This document shows, piece by piece, positions 51,608 to 59,911 of a stretch of 64,000 bases of DNA; positions within the stretch are counted from its first letter, which is position 1; each line of letters opens with the position of its first letter. The DNA is taken from contig NZ_CP051216.1 of the NCBI RefSeq assembly GCF_012516435.1, forward strand, positions 1,180,001 to 1,244,000, read 5' to 3'. Source of the DNA: Pseudodesulfovibrio sp. zrk46. GTDB lineage: Bacteria; Desulfobacterota; Desulfovibrionia; Desulfovibrionales; Desulfovibrionaceae. The position numbers and the translations under genes are program-made. The notes under the pieces are model-generated. The model was not told the origin of the DNA and did no database searches. It was given only the letters and a program-made list of their open reading frames with translations.

Positions 51608-52828
51608 TTACTCCCCGTTTTCTTCCTGCTGCTCGTCGTAATAGCGTCCGCAAAGTTCACGCCACTTCTCCAGTTTCAACGCCATGTCCGGTTGAGCCAA
51701 CAACTCGGGATCAAGGGGAGAGACGCTGTAATCAGGATTCCAAACGGCACACTCATGCTGAAACACATTGGCGGCATGCACGACCAGGGCTGTCGAAATT
51801 TCTCCATTCTCCACGACAGGAGCGTGGTGTTCAAAAACCCCTCTGACGATATCGGAGCTAAAGCCCCATGTTCCCAGAAGGTATGCCCCTATTTCGGCAT
51901 GACTCACTTTCAGTTGTTTCTGCTCAATACTATGGACCGGCCCCCCTGCGGATCTGGTTTCATTCAGCAAGGGACCATATAAATCGTACAACTGGGTCAG
52001 CAGAACAAACTTGCCGACATCGTGGAGTATACCGCAGACAAAACAGCTCTCGATAAACGCCTTGTCCATTCCTTCCGAAGTGGCGATCACCCTGGCAAAA
52101 TATCCGGTCTGGAGACAGTGGTTCCACAGATTGCCCACCGAGTAATGCCCCTCCTCGGCGGGGTCCAGACTCCCAATCAGTTTGACTCCCAATATCAACC
52201 CCTTGAGGGCATCGATACCCAGAAGGACGACCGCGTGGGCCGGAGAGATAACGCGCTGGTAAAAACCGAAGTAGGGCGAATTCACCACCTTCAGCAGATT
52301 CGTGGACAAGCCGATATCCTGCTCGACCAGCCCGCCTACCAGCTTCAGATCCGGCTCAGCCTTCTCCAGCTCCTTCACCACATCAAGATATATCTCTGGG
52401 ATGGTCGGCAGCGACTTCAGTTGCACGACGACATTCTTGATTTCATCGTTATTCAAAATATCGTCAATATCGAGCAGGCGCTGGATCGAATCGAGCAGCA
52501 CATTGGTCGAGCAGGGTTTGCTCAAAAACTGATGGGCGTACTTGGTGGTATTGAGCAACTGCTGCATGTCCGAATACCCCGACAACACAACCCTGATGGC
52601 GTTTGGTTGCACTTTTCGGACCTTGTCGAGAAACTCCATTCCGTCCAGGCAGGGGATACGCAGGTCAGAAACGACCACGTCAAATTCCTCATTGCCCAGC
52701 AGCTCCAGCCCGCCGTTGGCACACGATGCATAGCTCCCCTTCCAATCCTTGCGTTTCACATGGAGCATTGCCCGAAAGCTGTCCAAAATATTCTGATCTT
52801 CATCAACAAACAGTATTCTCTTTTTCAT
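51608..52828 (-). CDS. Response regulator with HDOD output domain
   Basis: The ATG at 52828 (406 residues) is preferred; a GTG 6 nt earlier directly follows the kinase stop. A receiver (about 3-120: ILFVDEDQNILDSFRAML, acceptor in DVVVSDLRIPCLDGMEF) precedes an HDOD domain (about 140-340: LPTIPEIYLDVVKEL, DIGLSTNLLKVVNSPYFG, ESCFVCGILHDVGKFVLL). HDOD proteins act as signalling scaffolds and lack the catalytic HD pair of true phosphodiesterases. It is the third gene of an operon with the binding protein and kinase at 52835-56216 and is their natural output. Confidence 0.92.
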   Translation of the reverse strand: MKKRILFVDEDQNILDSFRAMLHVKRKDWKGSYASCANGGLELLGNEEFDVVVSDLRIPCLDGMEFLDKVRKVQPNAIRVVLSGYSDMQQLLNTTKYAHQFLSKPCSTNVLLDSIQRLLDIDDILNNDEIKNVVVQLKSLPTIPEIYLDVVKELEKAEPDLKLVGGLVEQDIGLSTNLLKVVNSPYFGFYQRVISPAHAVVLLGIDALKGLILGVKLIGSLDPAEEGHYSVGNLWNHCLQTGYFARVIATSEGMDKAFIESCFVCGILHDVGKFVLLTQLYDLYGPLLNETRSAGGPVHSIEQKQLKVSHAEIGAYLLGTWGFSSDIVRGVFEHHAPVVENGEISTALVVHAANVFQHECAVWNPDYSVSPLDPELLAQPDMALKLEKWRELCGRYYDEQQEENGE

Positions 52829-52834
52829 GGGCAC

Positions 52835-55012
52835 CTACTCATATGGCAGCGTAACAATGAAGGTTGATCCCTTCCCGACTTCGGATTTCACGTCGATGGT
52901 ACCGCCATGGCGCTCGACTACGATATCGTGGGCAATCGCCAGCCCTTGCCCAGTCCCTTTGCCCACCTCTTTCGTGGTAAAGAACGGGTCGAAAATCTTG
53001 TCTCTGTTTCCCGGTTCAATGCCGCACCCCGTGTCGCTGATCATAATGGAAACGAACTTGGCTCCCTTGCGGGTCGAGACCTTGATCTGCCCCTTTTCCC
53101 CTGAATTCCCCACCACGTTTTCGATGGCGTGGGCCGCGTTGACTATCAGATTGAGAAAGACCTGGTTCATGTCCCCGACAAGGCAGGGCACAAGCGGAAG
53201 CGGATCAAAGTCCAACTCCACTTCAGCAACATATTTCCACTCGTTTTTGGCGACGGTGATGGTATTTTCCAGCGATTGGTTCAAGTCCACGGGGGTCTTC
53301 CCTTCACTGCCGGGATGGGAGAACTGCTTCATGGCCCGGACGATCTTTGCCACTCTGTCGGTTCCGTCCAGTGCCCGCGAGCACGCTTTGGGAAGTTCGT
53401 TCATGACAAAGTCCAGATCCACGTCTTCTTGCAGTTCCTCTATCTGCCCGATCAAATCCCCATGCATTCCCGCATCACGACAGCGTTGCACCAGCTGGTC
53501 CTTGATCGCCATGACTGCGGCGACATCGACGTAGGTCTCCTCAATAAACTGGACGCTGTCGCCTATGTATTGGATCGGCGTGTTGATCTCGTGGGCAACG
53601 CCGGCCGCCAGCTCACCGATGGACTCCAGCTTCTGCGCGATGCTCAGCCGTCTCTCCAGATTCTTTCGTTCCGTAATATCAAAGAGGATAACACCCAGAT
53701 GCTTCTTGCCACGCACTTCAACGCCCACCAAATGCCTTGAAATGGGGAAGGAGCGCCCCGTCGCATCGTGAGCAACACCCTCTACATAGGTCTCCTGATC
53801 CAGACTGTCAGGGCAGAGGAACTCTTTCATGTTCCCTTCCCTGTCTCCGAAAACAACGTGGCATGCGTTACTGTACAGATCATCGGCATCCACATTGAAC
53901 ATCGACAAGGCGCCCTCGTTGTAGTCCATGATGTACCCGGTCTCCGGGTCAACAATGAAGAATGCCGCGCCGATGCCTTCCAGCAGCGCCGTAATCAACT
54001 GCTCTGCTTCATACGCCGCTGTCTGCGCATCCTTGCGTTCCCTGTTCTCCACGAAGAGTTCTGCGGTTTTCTGCTTCAGGTCCGAGGTCTGCCTTTCCAC
54101 TTCCTTTTCAAGCTCCATGCTCACGGCCTGCAATTTGGTATGCGGCATAATTAGAAACTTTCGACCGACCAGATGGATAATCAGAGAAAGCGTTGCAGAG
54201 CCGATGATGAGCGCAATGATAATCCCTGTAATAAGATACTGGACTTGGCTTTCGACCTGTTGCCAACTGACCGATTCGACCAGTTTAATGCCAGGAAAGC
54301 GCGTCTCGGTGTTCTGGGTTAACGAGGGCTCCTCAACAGTTCCGCGAGTAACCACCAATTCGTCATTGTAAAAAAGGCTTAGGCGGGCCTTGTCATCGTC
54401 GGACAGCGAAAGCGAATCCAGCGAAACAGGAATGAACGCCGTGAGGACGCCTTCTGCCAGTCCATTGTATCTGACCGGCACGCTCAATCTCCAGTAGCAG
54501 CAATCAGGACCGCCTCTGGAGAGCATGACGATATCAATCACATATGGCTTTTCGAGCTTGATCAGGCTCGACAGGTCGTTGCCTTTCAGCATGAAGATCG
54601 AGACCTTCGCATCAGAGTATATGGCATCGCCCGCATAATCCTGAAGAGCGAAGTACGCGTCCTCCTTGAGCAGGTTCAACGCATTGATGAAATCAACCAC
54701 ATTGGCCTTTTGCTCATAGGGATGCATCACCCCGGCAACAAATATCGGCAGCTTGGAATAATCTTCCAGCAGGGCCAGACGATCTTCCAGATAGTTCTCC
54801 AGCGAGTGCTGACGTCCCTCCAATTGGAGCCGGAGTCCATCAACCTGCATGTTCCGCAACTCACCGCCAATAAAATACACGATGACAAAAACGCCAATAA
54901 CGACCTGCACGATGAAGAAGCTGGCAAGGAGCAGATTGAACGGCTTGGAAAACGAGGTCCCTCTGCGGCGAAAATTCTCCTGAGTCTGATCAGTGAGCGA
55001 TGATGATTTCAT
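52835..55012 (-). CDS. Membrane sensor histidine kinase with PAS domain
   Basis: The ATG at 55012 has GGAGA 6 nt upstream and overlaps the binding-protein gene by 23 bp; the product has 725 residues. Two membrane helices (about 25-48 and 270-295) flank a 220-residue periplasmic sensor with a Cache-like look (LEDYSKLPIFVAGVMHP, YALQDYAGDAIYSDAK-type strands). Coiled coil and PAS (about 330-470) follow, then HisKA with ELAAGVAHEINTPIQYIGDS, a long insertion, and the ATPase domain with NLIVNAAHAIEN, DTGCGIEP and GKGTGQGLAIAHDI. It is the middle gene of a sensor operon. Confidence 0.92.
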   Translation of the reverse strand: MKSSSLTDQTQENFRRRGTSFSKPFNLLLASFFIVQVVIGVFVIVYFIGGELRNMQVDGLRLQLEGRQHSLENYLEDRLALLEDYSKLPIFVAGVMHPYEQKANVVDFINALNLLKEDAYFALQDYAGDAIYSDAKVSIFMLKGNDLSSLIKLEKPYVIDIVMLSRGGPDCCYWRLSVPVRYNGLAEGVLTAFIPVSLDSLSLSDDDKARLSLFYNDELVVTRGTVEEPSLTQNTETRFPGIKLVESVSWQQVESQVQYLITGIIIALIIGSATLSLIIHLVGRKFLIMPHTKLQAVSMELEKEVERQTSDLKQKTAELFVENRERKDAQTAAYEAEQLITALLEGIGAAFFIVDPETGYIMDYNEGALSMFNVDADDLYSNACHVVFGDREGNMKEFLCPDSLDQETYVEGVAHDATGRSFPISRHLVGVEVRGKKHLGVILFDITERKNLERRLSIAQKLESIGELAAGVAHEINTPIQYIGDSVQFIEETYVDVAAVMAIKDQLVQRCRDAGMHGDLIGQIEELQEDVDLDFVMNELPKACSRALDGTDRVAKIVRAMKQFSHPGSEGKTPVDLNQSLENTITVAKNEWKYVAEVELDFDPLPLVPCLVGDMNQVFLNLIVNAAHAIENVVGNSGEKGQIKVSTRKGAKFVSIMISDTGCGIEPGNRDKIFDPFFTTKEVGKGTGQGLAIAHDIVVERHGGTIDVKSEVGKGSTFIVTLPYE

Positions 55013-56216
55013 CGTTGTCTCCATAGCGACCAATGGCAAAGTCGTCTGCTCCCAAGGCTTCATGGGCATCCGGATCATACATGGTGTAGGGCCTGAACGG
55101 GGGGTCATACAACTTGATCAATCCCTGTACCGGCGTCTTCAGGTTCTCCAGTGCATTACGCACCTTTTCGCGATTCTCCAGCATGTCGTCGCCAAGGGGC
55201 GCCGACTGTTCCACCGCCGCGATCAGGATGCGGGTCAGATCATAGGCGTGAATGAAGCCGCTGGGAGCGGTCAGATCAATGGGTGTCTTCACCTCCGGGA
55301 ACAGGGTGGTCGCAGTCTCAAACACTTCCTTGGGAAATGGATTGTCACCCATTTCCAGAAAGGAAAAACTGGTTTGGATAAATTCAAGGTCGAGCTGCTT
55401 GCGCATGGTGCTGTTGATAAACGCAGGAAAATCTCCGCCAGTGATTCCCCAGTGGCTGACGATAGGCAGCCGTAACGCTGGCGGCAGGTCGTGCATGGCC
55501 TTGCATATAACCTTGCCCTCAGGCGCATTGGCCACCAGGAAGATCACGTCCGCTCCGGAGTCCTTCACCTCTCTGAGCAGAATCTTGGCGCCGGTTTCCC
55601 GCAGGCCCCATTTGAACATCTCCACACGGGTCGGCATGAGATCCCTTGCCACCAAGCTCGATGTCATGGTCCTCAGGTTGGACTGCCCCCATCCCGTGTT
55701 TTCCAACACCAGCGCCGGGCGCTTGAAACCCCGCTCGTCCACAGCGCGCTTGACGATAAATTCCCCGGCCTTGCTGTCATCAACGGACAGCCGGAAAATC
55801 CAATTTGTGTCATTGCCTGAGCGGGAGATGGGTCCGGCTGCCGCCCACGGGACGAGCAAAAGGATGCCGTTTTCATGGATGAACTTGCGATGAGCCAGAA
55901 GCGGCGGAGAGTGCATGCCGGAATAGAGCACCAAGGCGTTCGGGTCCTGAAGGTATTTCTTCAGATTTCGCAGGCTCCGCGCCGAGTTGCCTCGATGGTC
56001 GAGCATCACCACCTCAACCGGCCGACCGGCCAGTTGATTGCCGTTCTGCTCCAGGGCCACCTTTATGCCGCGGGCAATGGCCGTGGACGATTCAGGCGAC
56101 GAGGAGATATCGGTGTCGACATAGATGGCAACAGGTTCCTCCGCGGCCAACGCATTGGCCAATAGTCCGGCAACCACAATCAATGACAAACAGAAACAAG
56201 TGAGTACGCGCACCAT
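54990..56216 (-). CDS. ABC-type periplasmic binding protein (branched-chain amino-acid type)
   Basis: The ATG at 56216 has AAGGGG 6 nt upstream; the product has 408 residues. A signal peptide (VRVLTCFCLSLIVVAGLLANALA) precedes a type-1 periplasmic binding fold: AIARGIKVALEQNGNQLAGRPVE, LVLYSGMHSPPLL, VPWAAAGPISR, GADVIFLVANAPEGK. The family binds amino acids, amides or urea. No permease follows; instead its stop overlaps a sensor kinase gene, so it probably presents its ligand to the kinase rather than to a transporter. It opens the three-gene operon. Confidence 0.9.
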   Translation of the reverse strand: MVRVLTCFCLSLIVVAGLLANALAAEEPVAIYVDTDISSSPESSTAIARGIKVALEQNGNQLAGRPVEVVMLDHRGNSARSLRNLKKYLQDPNALVLYSGMHSPPLLAHRKFIHENGILLLVPWAAAGPISRSGNDTNWIFRLSVDDSKAGEFIVKRAVDERGFKRPALVLENTGWGQSNLRTMTSSLVARDLMPTRVEMFKWGLRETGAKILLREVKDSGADVIFLVANAPEGKVICKAMHDLPPALRLPIVSHWGITGGDFPAFINSTMRKQLDLEFIQTSFSFLEMGDNPFPKEVFETATTLFPEVKTPIDLTAPSGFIHAYDLTRILIAAVEQSAPLGDDMLENREKVRNALENLKTPVQGLIKLYDPPFRPYTMYDPDAHEALGADDFAIGRYGDNDEIIIAH

Positions 56217-56384
56217 TCTGCCCCTTGAATAAGTTTCCAACCATGCCATCGTACCACAGACTACGAACGGTTAAAATCATTGATTCCATTCAACGATTCT
56301 GTTTTTTTAATAAGAGAAGTGGCGTATGGATCAGAAAACCATTTTCGTTGGTAACAGCCTTGCCATGTGCAACCCGGAGGCCCG

Positions 56385-57275
56385 ATGTCCAAGAAAGTGC
56401 TCTTGGTGGACGATGAAACACACCTGCTGGATTCCTTGAGACTGACGCTCAGAAAGTTCGACATCACTACGGACGCGGACCCTGTTCACGCCCTTGAGCT
56501 CGTGAAACAGGAAGACTTCGCTGTCGTCATTTCAGATATGCGGATGCCCGTGATGGATGGCGTTGAACTGCTGCGCGCGATCTCGCACGAATCGCCCAAC
56601 ACCGTCCGCATCATGCTGACTGGGCACGGAGACATGACGGTCGCCATGAAAGCCATCAACACCGGCGGCGTATACAAGTTCATGACCAAGCCGGTGGATG
56701 CCAAGGAGATCCGTCAGACCGTCACCGAGGCGCTGGAGGAGCATGACCGTCTTCTGCAGACAGCCTCCATGCAGGAGGCCGCCCTCCACGACGGACTGAC
56801 CGGCCTGCCCAACCGGACGCTGTTCATGGACCGCTGCAATATCGCCATTGCCAATGCGCAACGGAGCAAAACCAACCTCGCCATCTTCTTCCTCGATCTC
56901 GACGGCTTCAAGGACGTCAACGACACTTACGGCCACGATGCCGGCGATCAGATACTGATAGAGACAAGCAAACGCCTGAGCGACCGCATCCGGGCAAACG
57001 ACACCGCTGCCCGCCTCGGCGGCGACGAGTTCGTCATCCTGCTCACGGACCTGAACTCACTCGAACCGGCCCACGCCCTCGCAGACGAGATGGTCCACCG
57101 CATAGCAGAACCCATCCCCTGGAAAGGCAACGAACTCCAGGTGGGCTCCAGCCTCGGCGTCGCCTTCTACCCCCAACACGGCGACACCATAGAAACCGTC
57201 ATGACCGCCGCCGACGCCGCCATGTACAAGGCCAAAAAGGAAGGCGGCCGCCGCGTGGTGATTGCGGAGGGGTAG
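56385..57275 (+). CDS. Response regulator diguanylate cyclase (REC-GGDEF)
   Basis: The ATG at 56385 has CGGAGG 6 nt upstream; the product has 296 residues. The receiver (about 3-120) has the acceptor in FAVVISDMRMPVMDG and the TKP lysine. The GGDEF domain (about 130-296) is complete: HDGLTGLPNR, FFLDLDGFKDVNDTYGHDAGD and the active loop RLGGDEF. An inhibitory I-site RAND sits five residues before it. It should make c-di-GMP when phosphorylated and be feedback-inhibited. It is divergent from the binding-protein/kinase operon and could be a second output of it. Confidence 0.94.
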   Translation: MSKKVLLVDDETHLLDSLRLTLRKFDITTDADPVHALELVKQEDFAVVISDMRMPVMDGVELLRAISHESPNTVRIMLTGHGDMTVAMKAINTGGVYKFMTKPVDAKEIRQTVTEALEEHDRLLQTASMQEAALHDGLTGLPNRTLFMDRCNIAIANAQRSKTNLAIFFLDLDGFKDVNDTYGHDAGDQILIETSKRLSDRIRANDTAARLGGDEFVILLTDLNSLEPAHALADEMVHRIAEPIPWKGNELQVGSSLGVAFYPQHGDTIETVMTAADAAMYKAKKEGGRRVVIAEG

Positions 57276-57310
57276 GATTGAACAATTAATGTCGGGGGAT
57301 ATCAGAAACG

Positions 57311-57345
57311 AAAAAAGGCTTACAACAAAAGTTGTAAGCCTTTTA
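57311..57345. terminator. Bidirectional terminator next to the att site
   Basis: A 14-bp perfect stem (57313-57326 with 57331-57344), loop AAAA, with A/T tails. It follows the GGDEF gene and also lies where the tRNA-Phe terminator would be on the minus strand. Confidence 0.82.
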
Positions 57346-57352
57346 ACTTTCA

Positions 57353-57398
57353 ATGGTGCTCGGGGACAGAATTGAACTGCCGACACGGGGATTTTCAG
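57353..57398 (-). repeat. Attachment site copy 1 (3' half of tRNA-Phe)
   Basis: The minus strand reads as the 3' end of a tRNA-Phe: anticodon loop CTGAAAA, half of the anticodon stem, the T arm (GGCAG TTCAATT CTGTC), acceptor strand CCCGAGC, A and CCA. 46 bp are identical to 59700-59745. The 5' half of the tRNA is absent, so this is the outer left scar of integration. It marks the boundary of the island with the core genome. Confidence 0.8.
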
Positions 57399-57561
57399 GC
57401 AGCCCTGAGAGTTTTAACGAACACCTTCCGAGTACTCTGTCGAGGAGAAGAAGACTTCGTTAACTCGCCGATATCACAATACTAACAGTGTCTCATAAGT
57501 ACGTTTTAAGTAAGCTTTGAAAGAGTCCTTGAAGGCCGATTTGCATAGGCAAGTTGGCTGA

Positions 57562-57583
57562 GAGTTTACTTAATGTTTACTTA
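57562..57583 (+). repeat. Putative integrase arm site, left
   Basis: GAGTTTACTTA-A-TGTTTACTTA; 21 of 22 bp match the copy at 59630-59651. It also contains two TTTACTTA units. It lies 164 bp inside the left attachment repeat and just before the integrase start. Confidence 0.55.
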
Positions 57584-57593
57584 AGGGATTATC

Positions 57594-58496
57594 ATGGCTG
57601 TTAATGTGAAGTGTTTGAAATGTCAGGGATTGTATGCTGTAGGGACTAAAAAGTGTAAAAAGTGCGGTACAAGCCTACTCAATGCCCGAAAATACCGTGT
57701 CGCTATCAAACTCCCCTCAGGCAAATGGAAGACGAAGACGGTAGACTCTTACGACCTCGCAAGGAAGATAGAGGCCAAGTATACGGATGATCTTGTCCGC
57801 ATGGGTGAGCTTGGACTTACTAAGGCTCCACTGATTGATGAAGCGTGGGAGTCTCTTTATGACCAGTGTAAGCGAATCCTGAAGCACCCACACTCCTACG
57901 AAAAGCAATGGCGCGTTCACATTGCTCCCTACTTCTCCGGTACACGCATGGATGCAATAACTCCTAGAGAGGTATCCAAGTTCATTACTCACTTGGGGAA
58001 GAAGCGTGCTTTCATCACCCGTAAGAATCCTAAGAAAGGGAAGAAGCCGTTAGCTACATCAACCGTTGTTCGTATGGTGAAATTGGTAGGCCGGATATAC
58101 AACCATGCACGGGATATGGGGATGTATAGTGGGGAGAACCCTGTAAGTCGTGTGAAGCTTCCTAAATTCAACAATCAGGTCAACAACCCACTCACGGATG
58201 GAGAGCTTAAGCGATTACTCCAAACCCTTTCAGATTGGCCTAACAGAATGGTAGCCCTTGCTCTGGAACTCTGCCTGATCACTGGCAAGCGTACAGGTGA
58301 GATATTCGGCCTCACATGGGATCGGATAGACCTTGAGCATGGGCGAGTGCAGTTCATTGTTAAGAGTCAGGCATTGAATGACCACCAGTGGCTACCAATC
58401 ACACAGCGAGGGAAGCAGATACTCAAAGAAGCGAAGAACTCTGTCCCTCAAATGAGTGCGCCTTGTGGCCTTACAGACATGGAACTGGTGATGTGA
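57594..58496 (+). pseudogene. Truncated tyrosine-recombinase integrase
   Basis: The 300-codon frame has an N-terminal zinc-ribbon-like start (CLKCQGLYAVGTKKCKKCG), a SAM-like core-binding domain (about 80-165) and the first half of the catalytic domain with the first active-site arginine in LITGKRTGEIFGLTW. It then stops: HxxR, the second His/Trp and the tyrosine nucleophile are missing. The last about 18 residues lie out of frame over sequence that encodes another phage protein. An internal deletion therefore fused the gene to foreign DNA at about 58440. It cannot be an active recombinase. Confidence 0.82.
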
Positions 58497-58648
58497 GCAT
58501 TAAAACTGCTTACAGAGCTATTCATGCCAAGTGTCGAGACTGTGTAGGTAGCAAGAGGGCTATCAACGGATGTGATGGGGATAAACCAATAGGTAGTGCC
58601 TCCCCATGCAAACTATACAAACATAGAGTAGTCGCTATGCAGATGTAG
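58440..58648 (+). pseudogene. Remnant of a small cysteine-rich phage protein
   Basis: In a frame different from the integrase, the sequence reads LCPSNECALWPYRHGTGD, then IKTAYRAIHAKCRDCVG and SPCKLYKHR. The first part matches the C-P-x2-x-C-x-L-W-P-Y-R-x-G motif of small phage-encoded proteins of unknown function. It has no start codon of its own with a ribosome binding site. It appears to be the leftover downstream gene after the deletion that cut the integrase. Confidence 0.6.
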
Positions 58649-58661
58649 TAACTGTAGACAA

Positions 58662-58702
58662 ATAAGAGGGCAGGTTAACAGTGCCTACCCTCTTTTCTTT
58701 TG
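58662..58702 (+). terminator. Terminator in the small element
   Basis: AAGAGGGCAGG (58664-58674) pairs with CCTACCCTCTT (58684-58694, one mismatch), followed by TTTTCTTTT. It sits between the convergent phage remnant and protease gene. Confidence 0.75.
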
Positions 58703-58728
58703 GTTATATAACAGAGAGCTGCTGTCCC

Positions 58729-59466
58729 CTACGTGGATGTTGGATCATCTGAAAATGATACCATCTCAACCATCTCACGATTCTCTCCTGGATAGATTCC
58801 ATTTTTTTCTAACAAGACCAGTAAAGGTTCAATAGATAAAACACTGGCAAAGCCTGTTTCAGCGAAGCCGTCATTATGATTCAGCGATTCGGTCATTATT
58901 CCTAGTAAAAAGCCATACTCACTTAATACTGGTCCCCCACTGAATCCCCCCCTAGGCATGCACGATATTATGAAGTGAACAGGATCACCTGTATATTTGT
59001 CTAACACAGCGTTAACTTCACCTTCGGCCGCTACTAGAATCGGACTTCTTGAGAACGGCACAGGAGGATAACCCATAAGTAAGACTCTCGAAAGAATGAA
59101 TTCATCACCAACCCAATCATCAAGATGACCGCCTATAGGGATGTGATCTGTGTGTATGAAGCCATCAGCAGGAGGAGGGAGGAAGATGGTTTCAAGGTGA
59201 TGAGTTAAATCTAAATTGGTTTTAAGCAGGGCTAGATCAATTCGTTCATCATCATGGTAGATAATCTCCTCTACTTCCAATTTCTTGCTATACCTTTCTG
59301 AAACTACTTCAACAAGCTCGCCTGAATTTACAACATGGGCAGCAGTTGCAAGCCAGCCATCTCCTATGTGGAAAGCTGAACCTGTACTTAAATCGCCATT
59401 TGGAAGTTCAATGGTAACGCGGACAAGAGTGACTTTATAGCTTTCAAACAAACAGCGAGAGTCCAT
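58729..59466 (-). CDS. Trypsin-like serine protease (S1 family)
   Basis: The 245-residue protein has a chymotrypsin-fold triad: His in LATAAHVV (about residue 40), Asp in RIDLALLKT (about 76) and Ser in RGGFSGGPVL (about 175). There is no signal peptide, PDZ domain or membrane segment, unlike DegP/HtrA, so it should act in the cytosol. It is the only intact cargo gene of the small element. Stand-alone cytosolic trypsin-like proteases are found in bacterial defence and conflict systems, but no partner gene is visible. The acidic C-terminal tail (about 225-245) could be a regulatory segment. Confidence 0.85.
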   Translation of the reverse strand: MDSRCLFESYKVTLVRVTIELPNGDLSTGSAFHIGDGWLATAAHVVNSGELVEVVSERYSKKLEVEEIIYHDDERIDLALLKTNLDLTHHLETIFLPPPADGFIHTDHIPIGGHLDDWVGDEFILSRVLLMGYPPVPFSRSPILVAAEGEVNAVLDKYTGDPVHFIISCMPRGGFSGGPVLSEYGFLLGIMTESLNHNDGFAETGFASVLSIEPLLVLLEKNGIYPGENREMVEMVSFSDDPTST

Positions 59467-59629
59467 TGGTGTACCTACATAGAGTGTCTAGAGGATGAAC
59501 TAATGAAGTAGTCGGTATCTGTTTTCAGATCAAGGGCGAACGTTTGGTTTGGGCAAGCAAAATCCTTCCCTTCACGTAAGGCTCATTTGTGGATAAGCTC
59601 GGTCCGAAGTCAATGGAGGTTTCAAGGGC
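59467..59629. other. Right end of the small element, no gene seen
   Basis: About 160 bp upstream of the protease with no recognisable promoter or gene. Together with the arm site, att repeat and 160 bp before the next integrase, it forms a 445-bp non-coding stretch at the junction of the two elements. Confidence 0.4.
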
Positions 59630-59651
59630 GAGTTTACTTATTGTTTACTTA
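59630..59651 (+). repeat. Putative integrase arm site, right
   Basis: GAGTTTACTTA-T-TGTTTACTTA, the partner of 57562-57583 with one mismatch and in the same orientation. It lies 48 bp inside the right attachment repeat. A weak hairpin (AAAGGCTT with AAGCCTTT, 59659-59691) lies between the two. Confidence 0.55.
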
Positions 59652-59699
59652 GACACGAAAAAGGCTTCCACCAAATCTGATGAAAGCCTTTGTATCCGT

Positions 59700-59750
59700 A
59701 TGGTGCTCGGGGACAGAATTGAACTGCCGACACGGGGATTTTCAGTCCCC
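59700..59750 (-). repeat. Attachment site copy 2 (3' half of tRNA-Phe, longer match)
   Basis: This copy shares 46 bp with copy 1 and continues for five more tRNA bases (GGGGA), so the whole anticodon stem-loop GGGGA-CTGAAAA-TCCCC is present. The D arm and 5' acceptor strand are not. It is the junction between the small element and a second element to the right. The intact tRNA-Phe gene is expected at the far end of the island, beyond position 64000. Confidence 0.8.
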
Positions 59751-59911
59751 ATATTTATTACTTCCCACCAAATCCTTTGGCTTCCTACAACATACACGAT
59801 ATCTATTGATACAGGTGACTTATTTGTGTTAATGTTTGCCCATTGCCTCCTAGGGAAGCAGTATTTTTCCCGAAAAATTTCGTGGCAAACTTGTGGCACA
59901 AAGAGTTCTAG

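Larger units (their letters stand above)
57353..59745 (+). mobile_element. Small integrative element at a tRNA-Phe site
   Basis: The 2.4-kb unit is bounded by 46-bp tRNA-Phe-derived repeats. Just inside each end lies a 22-bp repeat (57562 and 59630) that looks like an integrase arm site. It contains a truncated integrase, a phage-gene remnant and a trypsin-like protease. Base composition is lower in GC than the core genes to the left. The integrase is broken, so mobility would need help from outside, for example from the intact integrase next door. Confidence 0.72.

Noticed and set aside
57353-57440. A possible intact tRNA-Phe gene
   Set aside because: Only the 3' half is present; the D arm and 5' acceptor strand are missing at both copies, so these are attachment-site scars.
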